Origin: Acidobacteriota bacterium | GTDB taxonomy: Bacteria; Acidobacteriota; Terriglobia; Terriglobales; Acidobacteriaceae | Assembly (NCBI GenBank): GCA_021810625.1 | Contig: JAJZIJ010000007.1 | Location: 1 to 64,000 of the forward strand | Direction of reading: 5' to 3' | DNA: 64,000 bases | Shown here: in pieces, positions 26,613 to 35,611 of the stretch | Position numbering within the stretch: the stretch's first letter is position 1 | Layout of the letters: the number at the start of each line of letters is the position of its first letter | Made by a program: the position numbers and the translations under genes | Notes under the pieces: generated by a model | What the model was told of the DNA's origin: nothing | The model's input: only the letters and a program-made list of their open reading frames with translations | Databases searched by the model: none

Positions 26613-26900
26613 TCAGGCGAGCGCGTTCCAATCCTCGGTGTTGCGTTCACGCATGCACTGGTAGAGTCCGCCGATGGCATAGTCGCGAAAGTGAGCGGAA
26701 GCGCGGTGTGCGTCCAGTGCTTCTGCGTCGCGATACTGTTCATAAATGAGGATCGTGTTGGGATCGTCGGCCAGTTCATGTGGAATATAGCTGACGCACC
26801 CCGGCTCTTTGCGCGAGGCCTCCGTCAGCCGACGCAGAGCTTCGGCCACCTGCTCCCGGTCTTCGGGGGCAAAGCGCATTCGCACAAGAAACGAAATCAT
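26613..26900 (-). CDS. Antibiotic biosynthesis monooxygenase (ABM)-domain protein
   Basis: 95 residues, one ferredoxin-like alpha/beta domain of the ABM/YgiN type: ISFLVRMRFAPEDREQVAEALRRL, then EPGCVSYIPHELADDPNTILIYEQYRDAEALDAHRASAHFRDY, the core family signature with conserved histidines. Members include quinol or heme-degrading monooxygenases and many uncharacterised proteins. GAGGAG lies nine bases before the ATG. Single-gene unit between the NTF2-like gene and purA. Confidence 0.85.
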   Translation of the reverse strand: MISFLVRMRFAPEDREQVAEALRRLTEASRKEPGCVSYIPHELADDPNTILIYEQYRDAEALDAHRASAHFRDYAIGGLYQCMRERNTEDWNALA

Positions 26901-26980
26901 AGGGCAGACTCCTCAGCAGATCGAAATCGAATCAAGAAAAATGGGTTAAATCTGTTCAGTGGAATTTCAAATAAATCTGT

Positions 26981-28303
26981 TCAAGACGTGGCCGATATGG
27001 CGGCAAGGGCCGTGGCAAACTCCGGCAGCAGGATGGTCTGATCGCGATCCGGGCCGGTGGAGATCATGCCGATGCGCGCTCCGGATTCCGACTCCAGATA
27101 CTTCAGGTATTCTTTGGCGGCTGCGGGCAGCTTGGCATATTCGGTGATGCCCTCGGTCGGCTGTTGCCAGCCTTGCAGGTTTTTGTAAATCGGCTCGATG
27201 GATTCCAGCCCGCGCACATCCGCAGGCACGGTGTCGGTCAGCTTGCCATCCACTTTGTAGCCCGTGCAGACAGGAATGGAGTCGAGTCCATCCAGCACGT
27301 CGAGCTTGGTGACCACCAGCCACTTCGTCCCGTTGATCTGATTGGAGTAGCGCAGCATGGGCAGATCAATCCATCCGCAGCGGCGTGGGCGGCCCGTTAC
27401 CGCGCCGTACTCCTGACCACGCGCGCGAAGCAAATCTCCTGTGGTGTCGTGAATCTCGGTTGGAAATGGCCCTTCGCCGACGCGGGTGACATACGCCTTG
27501 GTGACGCCAATGACCGTGCCGATGGCCGTGGGGCCAACGCCGGTGCCGATGGTCGCTCCGCCCGCCGTGGCGGAGGAGGAGGTGACGTAGGGATAGGTGC
27601 CGTGGTCGATATCGAGCAGCGTGCCCTGCGCGCCTTCAAACATAATGCTTTCGCCTGCGCGGAGCGCCTGGTTTAGCAGCAGGGCCGTGTCCGCAATGTA
27701 AGGGGCCAGCCGCTCGGCAACGCGGGCATACTCCTCGTACATTTTGTTCGCGTCCAGCGGGTCAGTGCCGAAGAGCGCGCGGGCGATGGTGTTCTTCTCA
27801 TGGCAGGCGTTCTGGATGTGCGTGCGCAGCAGAGCCGTGTTGAGCATGTCCACCACGCGCAGGCCGCTGCGTTTCATTTTGTCTTCATACGCCGGGCCGA
27901 TGCCGCGGCTGGTGGTGCCAATCTTCATGCGACCGGGGGCATTCTCTGCCGCCAGCTCGATCATGCGGTGGTAGGGCAGAATGACATGGGCGCGGTTGGA
28001 GACGAAGAGCTTGCCGGAGACATCCACCCCGACCTCGCGCAAGCGTTCGACCTCCTGCAAAAAAGCCATTGGATCCAGCACGACACCGTTGCCGATGACG
28101 GCGCGGCAATCCGGGCGGAGCACGCCGCAGGGAACCAGTTGCAATACGAATTTCTTTCCGCCAATGATGACGGTATGACCGGCATTATGACCGCCTGCAT
28201 AGCGGGCGACGATGGAGAACCGATCCGCCAGGACATCGACAATTTTCCCTTTTCCTTCATCGCCCCACTGGGCACCCAGAACCACTGCTGTTTTGGCTGG
28301 CAT
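26981..28303 (-). CDS. purA: Adenylosuccinate synthetase
   Basis: Joins IMP and aspartate with GTP, the first committed step to AMP. 440 residues from the ATG at 28303 with GAGAGAG upstream; the twelve in-frame codons before it lack family similarity. It shows GDEGKGK (14-20), GGHNAGHT with the catalytic histidine, the IMP-contact segment TTSRGIGPAYEDK and GVGPTAIG. Divergent from lpxD across a 302-bp gap. Confidence 0.97.
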   Translation of the reverse strand: MPAKTAVVLGAQWGDEGKGKIVDVLADRFSIVARYAGGHNAGHTVIIGGKKFVLQLVPCGVLRPDCRAVIGNGVVLDPMAFLQEVERLREVGVDVSGKLFVSNRAHVILPYHRMIELAAENAPGRMKIGTTSRGIGPAYEDKMKRSGLRVVDMLNTALLRTHIQNACHEKNTIARALFGTDPLDANKMYEEYARVAERLAPYIADTALLLNQALRAGESIMFEGAQGTLLDIDHGTYPYVTSSSATAGGATIGTGVGPTAIGTVIGVTKAYVTRVGEGPFPTEIHDTTGDLLRARGQEYGAVTGRPRRCGWIDLPMLRYSNQINGTKWLVVTKLDVLDGLDSIPVCTGYKVDGKLTDTVPADVRGLESIEPIYKNLQGWQQPTEGITEYAKLPAAAKEYLKYLESESGARIGMISTGPDRDQTILLPEFATALAAISATS

Positions 28304-28605
28304 ATCTCTCTCATCTTTCAATCCGGCGCACACCTTCACCTCCGCGCAAGGGCGGCCTGTCCGATGCGGCCAGCATGTGCCGGGGATCGTGGCGCTTCGA
28401 TTTGACTCGAAGCGCGCACAAGGCCGGACTTATTCTATCGTGTTTGGATGCGAAAACGCACACGCTGTTGTCGCAGATCGTTGGGATGTCTCCATAGGGC
28501 GTCCATTCGATCTGGATACTGGGAAGCTGATTGTGAAGAGCAATACAGATGCAAGGGAGATCGAAAGACTCCAAGGGCCGGGAGAGCTTCCGCTACAATC
28601 GCAGC
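28304..28605. other. Divergent gap purA/lpxD with a perfect inverted repeat
   Basis: No gene. It holds GCGCTTCGA-tttgac-TCGAAGCGC (28392-28415), a perfect 9-bp-armed inverted repeat without a T tract, so more likely an operator than a terminator. A second partial symmetry (ggccgg) lies nearby. Promoters could not be assigned with confidence. Confidence 0.45.
28392..28415. promoter_or_regulatory. Perfect inverted repeat, candidate operator
   Basis: Nine-base arms GCGCTTCGA and TCGAAGCGC around a 6-base centre, midway between the divergent purA and lpxD starts. The factor binding it, if any, is unknown. Confidence 0.35.
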
Positions 28606-29658
28606 ATGAAGCTGAGTGATCTGGCGCAACGCCTGGGCGCACATTTTGATGCAGGCGCGAACGGCGATCCAGAAACGGAAATCACCCGCGTGGCGGGCAT
28701 TGAAGACGCAGGGCCAGGAGAGATCACCTTCGTCGCCAATCCCAAATACGCTCCGCTGGCCCAAACCACGCGGGCCTCCGCCGTTCTGGTTACCGAGGAC
28801 TTTCCTGCCATCGCCGCCGCGACCCTGCGGCTCAAAAACCCCTACCTCGCTTTTGCGCGGGCAATTGAGCTGCTGCATCCCTCTCCGGGCTACGCGCCGG
28901 GAATTCATCCCACCGCAGTCATTCATCCCACGGCCAGGCTGGGCCGCGATTGTCATGTTGGCGCGTATGTCGTGATCGGCGAAAATGTAACGCTGGGCGA
29001 GCGCTGCGTGCTGCTGCCGCATGTGGTCGTCTACGCCAACGCGCAGATTGGAGATCGTCTGCTGGCGCACGCGCACGCCGTCGTCCGCGAGGACTGTCGG
29101 CTGGGCGATGATGTGATTTTGCAGAACGGCGCGGTCATCGGCTGCGATGGATTTGGCTTTGCCAAAGATGATGCCGGACGTTGGCACAAGATTCCGCAAT
29201 CCGGCCCGACGATTCTCGAAGATGCCGTCGAAGTGCAGTCGAATGCCTGCGTGGATCGCGCCAGTGTGGGCGAGACGCGCATCGGACGCGGCGTAAAAAT
29301 CGACAATCTGGCGCAGGTGGGGCATGGATCAAGCGTGGAAGAAAATACGCTGCTCTGCGCGCAGGTGGGGCTGGCGGGTTCGAGCCATCTGGGCCGCAAC
29401 GTGATCGCCGCCGGACAGGTCGGCGTGGCCGGACACTGCAACATCGGCGATGACGTAGTGCTGCTGGCGCAGTCGGGCGTGCATGGCGACATTCCCGCAG
29501 GCAGCATTTTGGGCGGCTCTCCGGGCTTCGACCATAAGCTGTGGCTGCGCTGCGTGATTGCATTTCAACGCCTGCCAGAACTGGTAAAGTTGCTGCCGCG
29601 CAAACCTGCCAGGAGTCCGAAAAAAGAGAATGGGACGAACAGCGAACGCGGAGACTGA
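28606..29658 (+). CDS. lpxD: UDP-3-O-(3-hydroxyacyl)glucosamine N-acyltransferase
   Basis: Third step of lipid A synthesis: transfers a hydroxyacyl chain from acyl carrier protein to the glucosamine nitrogen. 350 residues. The N-terminal uridine-binding domain is at 1-100. Hexapeptide repeats of a left-handed beta helix run at about 100-310 (HPTAVIHPTARLGRDCHVGA). The catalytic histidine is H240 (QVGHGSS), matching His239 in E. coli. The C-terminal helix is followed by a basic tail. The start ATG at 28606 is where LpxD similarity begins. lpxA, lpxB and fabZ are not adjacent. Confidence 0.94.
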   Translation: MKLSDLAQRLGAHFDAGANGDPETEITRVAGIEDAGPGEITFVANPKYAPLAQTTRASAVLVTEDFPAIAAATLRLKNPYLAFARAIELLHPSPGYAPGIHPTAVIHPTARLGRDCHVGAYVVIGENVTLGERCVLLPHVVVYANAQIGDRLLAHAHAVVREDCRLGDDVILQNGAVIGCDGFGFAKDDAGRWHKIPQSGPTILEDAVEVQSNACVDRASVGETRIGRGVKIDNLAQVGHGSSVEENTLLCAQVGLAGSSHLGRNVIAAGQVGVAGHCNIGDDVVLLAQSGVHGDIPAGSILGGSPGFDHKLWLRCVIAFQRLPELVKLLPRKPARSPKKENGTNSERGD

Positions 29659-29695
29659 AAGCCAGCGAGTTTAAACCTGGAAGCTGGAGCTAAAA

Positions 29696-30148
29696 CTAAA
29701 GAGTTGGTTCGTCGATGGGAAGCGCATGCAATAGCTTCTGCCGAATTTTCTGATAGTAATTCCAGAGGTTTTCGGTATCGCTGAGCGTGATCCGCCGATA
29801 GACCTTCATCAAGGGGAAAAGCTGCGCGCCGCAGATGCTCACCGCAGGCACGGTGACTGCGCTGTCGGGATACGGGGAAAGCTCCCAGCTACCCTTCCAG
29901 CACTGGCGAATGACCTCGCCAAAGTAACTGCCCCAGAGCTTGGTCTCATACTCGATCTTGTCCTTTGCGGCGGCGACAGATGGATCGGGAGCAGACAGAT
30001 CGGCGGCAACATTGGTCACAATGGTTTCCAGTGGCTCCAGCGTGGCCTCGGAGTAATCCAAGTGAAAGCCGAAGCGCTCACTGGCCAACTCAACGGCTTT
30101 TGCCGCGTTCCCCTGCATGATCTGCGCGATGGATTCATAGACAACCAT
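29696..30148 (-). CDS. Hypothetical soluble protein
   Basis: 150 residues, no signal peptide or membrane segment. ATG at 30148 with AAGGA six bases upstream, so expression is likely. Mostly helical at the N-terminus, followed by a YETKLWGSYFGEVIRQCWKGSWEL segment rich in aromatic residues and a helical C-terminus. This central pattern occurs in small uncharacterised bacterial proteins, but I cannot name the family. Stands alone between lpxD and the ECF sigma gene. Confidence 0.65.
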   Translation of the reverse strand: MVVYESIAQIMQGNAAKAVELASERFGFHLDYSEATLEPLETIVTNVAADLSAPDPSVAAAKDKIEYETKLWGSYFGEVIRQCWKGSWELSPYPDSAVTVPAVSICGAQLFPLMKVYRRITLSDTENLWNYYQKIRQKLLHALPIDEPTL

Positions 30149-30255
30149 GATGTCCTTAGGCTATCAGGAGCGCGGGCTGGATGTCCGCTGACGGGGATGA
30201 AAAATTTTTGCGGCTGGCATAAATCCATAAAGCATGGAATTTGATCGTCGATTTC

Positions 30256-31104
30256 CTATGCGGATAAACGAAGATACTCCTGAACCAGAAGTTTTCGGAC
30301 GGTAGCCGCAGTTTCCGGCGGGCAGTCCACCCGGTAGGAGCGGCAACGTTCCACAGCCCGCGAAAGATCCTCCAGAAAATGAACACAGGGCGCGCAGTTC
30401 TGGATATGTTCCTGGAATTTTTTGCAGGTCAGGTCATCCACCACGCCGTCCATATAGTCCGAAAGCCCTGCAAAGATGCGTCGGCAATCGACAGGCTTGC
30501 GTCGCTTTCCCGTAGACTTCCTTGTCCTCTTTATGTCCAGCGAAGCCAACTCGCGCCGCACGAATAAACGGGCACGATGCAGTCGCACGCGGATGGTTCC
30601 CTCCCGCAAACCCGTGATCCTGGCCACTTCCATGCTGCTCAACTCTTCCATGTCGTGCAGCACAAGAATCAATCTGTACTTGGCTGGAATCCGCAGCACC
30701 GCCGCTTGTAGGCGCTCGGTCTCCTGATGCGCAATGGAGATGGCTTCTGGAGTTTTACTTCCGGTGCCCGTCAGCGCTTCCAGTTCCATGCGATCTGGCA
30801 TCAACTCGTCGAGAGACATTGTGTGCGCTGGCGCAAACTTGCTCCGCCGCCGACTCATCCAGCAGCGATTTCGAGTGACCTTATACAGCCATACCGCCAG
30901 CGCTTGTGGATTTTCAATCTTACGCAGATAGGGCAGGGACTTGAAGAGAACTTCCTGCATGGTATCTTCAGCATCTTCACGATGGCCGCAGATTTTCATG
31001 CTGAAGGAAAAAACCGTGCCCTGCAAAAGTTGAATAGCCTGATCCACGGCTCCTGGTTCGGGCGAACGAAGTAACTCCACGGCTTGTACTATATCTGGTC
31101 GCAT
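30256..31104 (-). CDS. ECF sigma factor with fused C-terminal zinc-finger (ZAS-like) domain
   Basis: 282 residues from the ATG at 31104; an in-frame GTG at 31137 is an alternative. The sigma-2 domain is at about 30-90 (DAEDTMQEVLFKSLPYLRKI). Sigma-4 is at about 125-180 (IPAKYRLILVLHDMEELSSMEVARITGLREGTIRVRLHRAR). A basic linker leads to a C-terminal domain (about 205-282) with H-x3-C-x2-C (H233, C237, C240), the signature of zinc-binding anti-sigma domains. Sigma factor and putative redox or ligand-sensing inhibitor are therefore one polypeptide. No separate anti-sigma gene is adjacent. Confidence 0.85.
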   Translation of the reverse strand: MRPDIVQAVELLRSPEPGAVDQAIQLLQGTVFSFSMKICGHREDAEDTMQEVLFKSLPYLRKIENPQALAVWLYKVTRNRCWMSRRRSKFAPAHTMSLDELMPDRMELEALTGTGSKTPEAISIAHQETERLQAAVLRIPAKYRLILVLHDMEELSSMEVARITGLREGTIRVRLHRARLFVRRELASLDIKRTRKSTGKRRKPVDCRRIFAGLSDYMDGVVDDLTCKKFQEHIQNCAPCVHFLEDLSRAVERCRSYRVDCPPETAATVRKLLVQEYLRLSA

Positions 31105-31250
31105 ACAGCCGCGTCGCAAAAACCTACCATTCCTCACATCAACCTTGGAACCGATTCTACCAGATGTGGCGAAAAGGCCAACCTATAACTTAAAACTTCA
31201 CGGAGAAGACTCTAACGTGTAGGAAGCTGCCTCAGATATGCCAAAGGTGT

Positions 31251-33146
31251 TTACTTTGAAGAAATCTTCGCTGCGCGAAAATATGCATGGATGGAAGATG
31301 CCACCTTTGCAGAAACAACGGATTCCAGTGCTTCCATAGATGCGGACTGTACGGCGCGCAGACTACCGAAGTGTTCAAGAAGCCGGGTGCGGGTGCGCGC
31401 GCCCACGCCGGGAATATGCAACAACTCAGAATCACGATCCCGCATCTCGCGGCGCTTGCGATGGTAGGTGACGGCGAAGCGATGGGACTCGTCACGAATG
31501 TGCTGTATCAGATGCAATACGGGAGAACGCCGATCAAGCACGACAGGTTCCTCCTCTTGCCCATAGACATAGATGATCTCCTCGCGCTTGGCGATGGAAG
31601 CCAGTGGCTGGATGGTAAGTCCTAGTTCCTCCAGCGCTGAAGCTGCGGCGTGTAACTGACCCAATCCTCCATCAACTAGAATCAGGCTAGGCAGCGGCCG
31701 GTTCTCTTCCTTCAGACGCAGGTAGCGACGCAGTATAACTTCTCTCATGCTGGCAAAGTCATCCACGCCGGACACTGTTTTTACTTGAAATTTCCGATAG
31801 TCGGATTTCTGCATCACTCCTTTTTCCCAGACCACCATTGAGGCCACAGTCTCCGCGCCCTGCGTATGTGAAACATCAAAACATTCGATGCGCTCTGGTA
31901 ATTCGGGCAGGGTCAGCGCGTCCTGCAAGGCTTCCTGAATGGAGAGGATGCTGGGTTGCAACACGCGAAAACGCTGATCGTAAGATTGCCTGGCGTTTTG
32001 TCCGGCAAGATCGACAAGCGAACGCTTCTCGCCGCGTTGTGGCACGATCAACTCCACCTTGTGCCCGCTGCGCTCACTCAGGAATGTGGCGAGCGCATCG
32101 CGATCCGGGAAATCCACCGGAACATAAATGCCGCGCGGCACATACTGCTGGTCGATATACCGCTGCTTGAGCAATGCGGAGAAGAACGCGCCAGGATAAA
32201 AGTTGGGATGAACGCTATCGACGACTTTCGCAAGGGGTTCGACTTCCATTGCATCGTCTTCGGCAGCCAGCATCTCTGGAAGTTCCGGCAAGTCTTCCCA
32301 GAAAAATTCGTTGCGATCCACGATGCGTCCATTGCGCTGGTGAAAGAGGTTGACAGCTAACATACCGTTCTCATAGTGAAAGCCAAAGACATCGGCATCA
32401 TCGCCAGAGGCGGCTGCGATGCGCTGTTTCTCCTGTAACTGGCTGACCGTCGTTAACATATCGCGATAACGCGCAGCCAGCTCGAACTGCTCGGCAGAAG
32501 CAGCGACTGCCATCCGCGCCTGTAAGGATTTTTCCAGGTCTCCTGTATGGCCTTCAAGCAGAAGCTGCGCGTCCCGCACAGCTTCACCGTAAATTTGCGG
32601 CGTGGTAAGCGCTTCCACGCACGGGCCAAGGCAACGATGAATGTAGTACTGGAGACATGGCCGGGGATGATAGCGCGATAAGTCGATCTTGCAACTGGGC
32701 AATAAAAAAGTGCGGTGGATAATATCCACGATGCGATAGGCAAGACTACCGGGAAAGTACGGGCCGTAATATGCGCCGCCATCCTTGCGCACGCGCCGCG
32801 TAACAAAGACCTTGGGAAAGCGATCTCGCAGCGTCAGCTTCACGTAGGGATACGTCTTGTCATCGCGCAGCAGGATATTGAAGCGCGGCTTGCGCTGTTT
32901 GATCAGGTTGTTTTCCAGCGCCAGAGCTTCCTGCTCATTGCCGACCAGGATGTATTCCAGATCGACTGCCTCGCGCATCAGGGAGCCGGTCTTGGCATTG
33001 GCCTGGGCCGATTCCAGAAAGTATGACCGCACGCGCGCGCGCAAGTTCTTCGCCTTGCCCACGTAGAGAACCTCTCCCTCCGCATTGAGGTAGAGATACA
33101 CGCCCGGCTGCGTGGGGAGGGTTCTAATTTTCTCGATCAGATCCAT
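31251..33146 (-). CDS. uvrC: Excinuclease ABC subunit C
   Basis: Makes both incisions in nucleotide excision repair after UvrAB loading. 631 residues. The N-terminal GIY-YIG nuclease (PGVYLY, then EGEVLYVGKAKNLRARV) makes the 3' cut. A UVR motif follows near 200-235. The RNase H-like 5' nuclease is at about 370-540 (ECFDVSHTQGAETVASMVVWEKG, LILVDGGLGQL). A helix-hairpin-helix pair lies at the end (LLHIPGVGARTRTRLLEHFGSL). All key regions are present. Confidence 0.97.
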   Translation of the reverse strand: MDLIEKIRTLPTQPGVYLYLNAEGEVLYVGKAKNLRARVRSYFLESAQANAKTGSLMREAVDLEYILVGNEQEALALENNLIKQRKPRFNILLRDDKTYPYVKLTLRDRFPKVFVTRRVRKDGGAYYGPYFPGSLAYRIVDIIHRTFLLPSCKIDLSRYHPRPCLQYYIHRCLGPCVEALTTPQIYGEAVRDAQLLLEGHTGDLEKSLQARMAVAASAEQFELAARYRDMLTTVSQLQEKQRIAAASGDDADVFGFHYENGMLAVNLFHQRNGRIVDRNEFFWEDLPELPEMLAAEDDAMEVEPLAKVVDSVHPNFYPGAFFSALLKQRYIDQQYVPRGIYVPVDFPDRDALATFLSERSGHKVELIVPQRGEKRSLVDLAGQNARQSYDQRFRVLQPSILSIQEALQDALTLPELPERIECFDVSHTQGAETVASMVVWEKGVMQKSDYRKFQVKTVSGVDDFASMREVILRRYLRLKEENRPLPSLILVDGGLGQLHAAASALEELGLTIQPLASIAKREEIIYVYGQEEEPVVLDRRSPVLHLIQHIRDESHRFAVTYHRKRREMRDRDSELLHIPGVGARTRTRLLEHFGSLRAVQSASMEALESVVSAKVASSIHAYFRAAKISSK

Positions 33147-33207
33147 GACAACCCAATGCTGTTTCCAGCCCGGAGCTTATTGGAGAACCATTCCAGCGCG
33201 TTACAAT

Positions 33208-34296
33208 CTACTCGTTATGCTCATACGTGTTATAGCCATGATTGCGAATGAGATGATCGCGTTCCGCAGCAACAAGGTCAGCATGAACCATTTCACGAAC
33301 AAGTTCCTTAAAGCTGATGTGTGGCTTCCACCCCAGTCGTTCGCGAGCGTAGGTGGAATCTCCTAGAATCGTTTCCACTTCTGTTGGGCGAAAATAGCGC
33401 GGGTCAACCGCAACAATGATGTTGCCGAGCGCATCCTTGCCAACTTCATCTATGCCCGTGCCCGTCCATTGTATGTGGATTCCAAGTTCTTCCGCAGCAA
33501 CCGTAACAAATTCACGCACGCTGTGCTGTTCTCCTGTGGCGATAACGAAATCCTCGGCTTGCTTTTGTTGCAGCATCAGCCATTGCATTTCAACATAGTC
33601 GCGAGCATGTCCCCAGTCACGAAGAGCATTGATATTTCCAAGGTATAGCCGACTTTGGAGTCCAAGTTTGATGCGCGCCAGAGCGCGGGTAATTTTTCGT
33701 GTTACAAAAGTTTCTCCGCGCCGCGGAGATTCATGATTAAAGAGGATGCCATTACAGGCGTACATCCCATAGGCTTCGCGGTAGTTAACGGTTATCCAAT
33801 AGGCATACAGTTTTGCCGCCGCATAGGGAGAGCGTGGATAGAATGGTGTCTTTTCATTTTGAGGAGTTTCTTGCACCAGACCATAAAGCTCAGAAGTGGA
33901 AGCCTGATAGAAGCGCGTACTTTTTTCCATGCCAAGAATACGGATGGCTTCGAGTATGCGTAATGTTCCAACGCCATCTACATTCGCTGTATATTCTGGC
34001 TGCTCGAAGGAGACTGCGACATGGCTTTGCGCCGCAAGGTTGTATATCTCGTCAGGTTGAACCTTCTGCACGATGTGCATCAAACTACAAGAGTCCGTAA
34101 GGTCTCCGTAATGGAGTACGAGCTTTCGTCCTTTAGTGTGGGGATCCTCATAGAGATGATCAATGCGATCCGTGTTAAAAAGCGAAGCTCGTCTCTTGAT
34201 GCCATGAACATGGTATCCCTTGTCGAGAAGAAATTCGGCAAGATAGGAGCCATCCTGCCCCGTAATCCCAGTAATGAGCGCTGTTCTTTTTTTCAA
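33208..34296 (-). CDS. gmd: GDP-mannose 4,6-dehydratase
   Basis: Converts GDP-mannose to GDP-4-keto-6-deoxymannose, a precursor of fucose, rhamnose or perosamine in surface glycans. 362 residues from the TTG at 34296, which has GAGGAAAA eight bases upstream and gives the usual (M)[18 protein letters not shown] opening; the TTG at 34323 is the alternative. It has a TGxxGxxG NAD(P) motif, the catalytic YxxxK ([12 protein letters not shown]) and a Ser/Thr dyad in QASTSELYG. No fcl, rmd or per gene is adjacent, so the final sugar is unknown. Confidence 0.95.
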   Translation of the reverse strand: MKKRTALITGITGQDGSYLAEFLLDKGYHVHGIKRRASLFNTDRIDHLYEDPHTKGRKLVLHYGDLTDSCSLMHIVQKVQPDEIYNLAAQSHVAVSFEQPEYTANVDGVGTLRILEAIRILGMEKSTRFYQASTSELYGLVQETPQNEKTPFYPRSPYAAAKLYAYWITVNYREAYGMYACNGILFNHESPRRGETFVTRKITRALARIKLGLQSRLYLGNINALRDWGHARDYVEMQWLMLQQKQAEDFVIATGEQHSVREFVTVAAEELGIHIQWTGTGIDEVGKDALGNIIVAVDPRYFRPTEVETILGDSTYARERLGWKPHISFKELVREMVHADLVAAERDHLIRNHGYNTYEHNE

Positions 34297-34566
34297 TTGC
34301 TTTTCCTCGAATGCCTGAGGCAAATTTGAGTAGTCTTAAGTCGCAAATCCCCATTGCACTTTCAACATTGTACAATCACCCTTTTTAAGGAGCGCTGTTT
34401 CCGTTTCTGAAGAAATATGGCCCTCGCGATAAGGATTTGTGCGGTGCTTTCATGGTGCCGCATAATAACTCAATCAGGCCGATTCAATCTTAAAAACAGA
34501 AAGTCTGCCACCTGCAATCCCATCGCGCTTGATGGTACAGAAAAAATCATGTAAAGGGCTTGGAAG

Positions 34567-35526
34567 TTACTTCGTCTCATGCACAGACATGGTGAGCGTC
34601 ATTGGCTGGCGGTCGCGTTGAATTTGCAGCAGCAGCAGGCTGTTGCGGTTTTCATGAACCACATGCTGCCACTTGCTGCGCGAGGTCATCGGCACATCAT
34701 CCACCTTCAGCACAATGTCCCCGGCGCGAATGCCCGCCCGCGAACCGGGGCTATTCAGATCAACGCTCTTTACCAACAATCCAGCCCCGCTTTGTACGCC
34801 AAAATACTGCGCCAGTTGCGGCCCAAGAATATCCACATCAATGCCGGTGTATAAGGTACCGATTCCAGGAATCCAACCCATCAAAATTCCGTTGGGGCCA
34901 AAGGTCTTGCCCAGATCCGACGATGCCTGACTCAAAAATCCTGATTGCGCATGGGCCGCTGGTTGCGGTTGCATCTGGGGCTGGGTCTGAGGAGCCATAG
35001 CGGCTGGCTGCGGTTGCGCCGTCATTGCTCCGCTGGATGGCTGCCGCGCGGGGTTGGGCACGGTGTAATGTTGCGACCATGCCCGCTTCTCCACATCTTT
35101 GCGATCCGCCAGTTGCACGTTTTTTTCAAGTGTCTGGCCCTTGCGCAGCAAGGTCAGCTTTATCCACTGTCCAGCGGTTTTTTTTCGCAGAAGACTGCGC
35201 GCCTGCGCGGCACTTTGCACGGAATGGCCATCCATCCGCAGCACAACATCCTGCACCTTCAGGCCCACTTGTCCGGCGGGCGCGTCATGATCCACCGCAG
35301 CAATGGCCACGCCCTGCTTGCCCTGTAAATGGAAGGCCAGTCGCTGGGAACCTGTCAGGTCTTCAAAATCCACGCCAAGGTATCCCGCGCTTGCGTGGTG
35401 AAAATGGGAGGACGCAGCCGCGCCGGGCGCAGACCCCAGCGCGTTGGAGCGGAGCGAGGTAAACACCGGCAAAATAAGCGTTATACTGGCCCAAAAAAGC
35501 GTACGGCAAAATTGTTTCCGTTTCAT
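34567..35526 (-). CDS. Exported protein with two PDZ domains
   Basis: 319 residues. A signal peptide (LFWASITLILPVFTSLRSNAL) precedes a first PDZ (about 48-140: YLGVDFEDLTGSQRLAFHLQGKQGVAIAAVDHDAPAGQVGLKVQDVVLRMDG). A Pro/Gln/Ala/Met low-complexity linker follows (about 160-205), then a second PDZ (about 225-315: LAQYFGVQSGAGLLVKSVDLNSPGSRAGIRAGDIVLKVDD). There is no trypsin-like protease domain, so this is not DegP/HtrA but a PDZ-only periplasmic adaptor. It may share a transcript with the anti-sigma/ECF genes upstream (85 bp gap). Confidence 0.85.
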   Translation of the reverse strand: MKRKQFCRTLFWASITLILPVFTSLRSNALGSAPGAAASSHFHHASAGYLGVDFEDLTGSQRLAFHLQGKQGVAIAAVDHDAPAGQVGLKVQDVVLRMDGHSVQSAAQARSLLRKKTAGQWIKLTLLRKGQTLEKNVQLADRKDVEKRAWSQHYTVPNPARQPSSGAMTAQPQPAAMAPQTQPQMQPQPAAHAQSGFLSQASSDLGKTFGPNGILMGWIPGIGTLYTGIDVDILGPQLAQYFGVQSGAGLLVKSVDLNSPGSRAGIRAGDIVLKVDDVPMTSRSKWQHVVHENRNSLLLLQIQRDRQPMTLTMSVHETK

Positions 35527-35611
35527 CTTTAGGATTGCGCCTTCCGCAAAGCCACCCGGAACACATCTGAACTCTGTTGAGTTGAATCCATTTTCTCATC
35601 CCGCCGCAGCG

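Noticed and set aside
28402-28436. Promoter TTGACT/TATTCT for lpxD
   Set aside because: Hexamer spacing is 20-23 bp, outside the usual range, and the -35 lies inside a palindrome.
29370-29400. ggttcgagcc string suggestive of a tRNA T-arm
   Set aside because: It lies inside the lpxD reading frame and no acceptor or anticodon stems surround it.
34567-35526. DegP/HtrA protease
   Set aside because: Two PDZ domains are present, but there is no trypsin-like domain or His-Asp-Ser triad.
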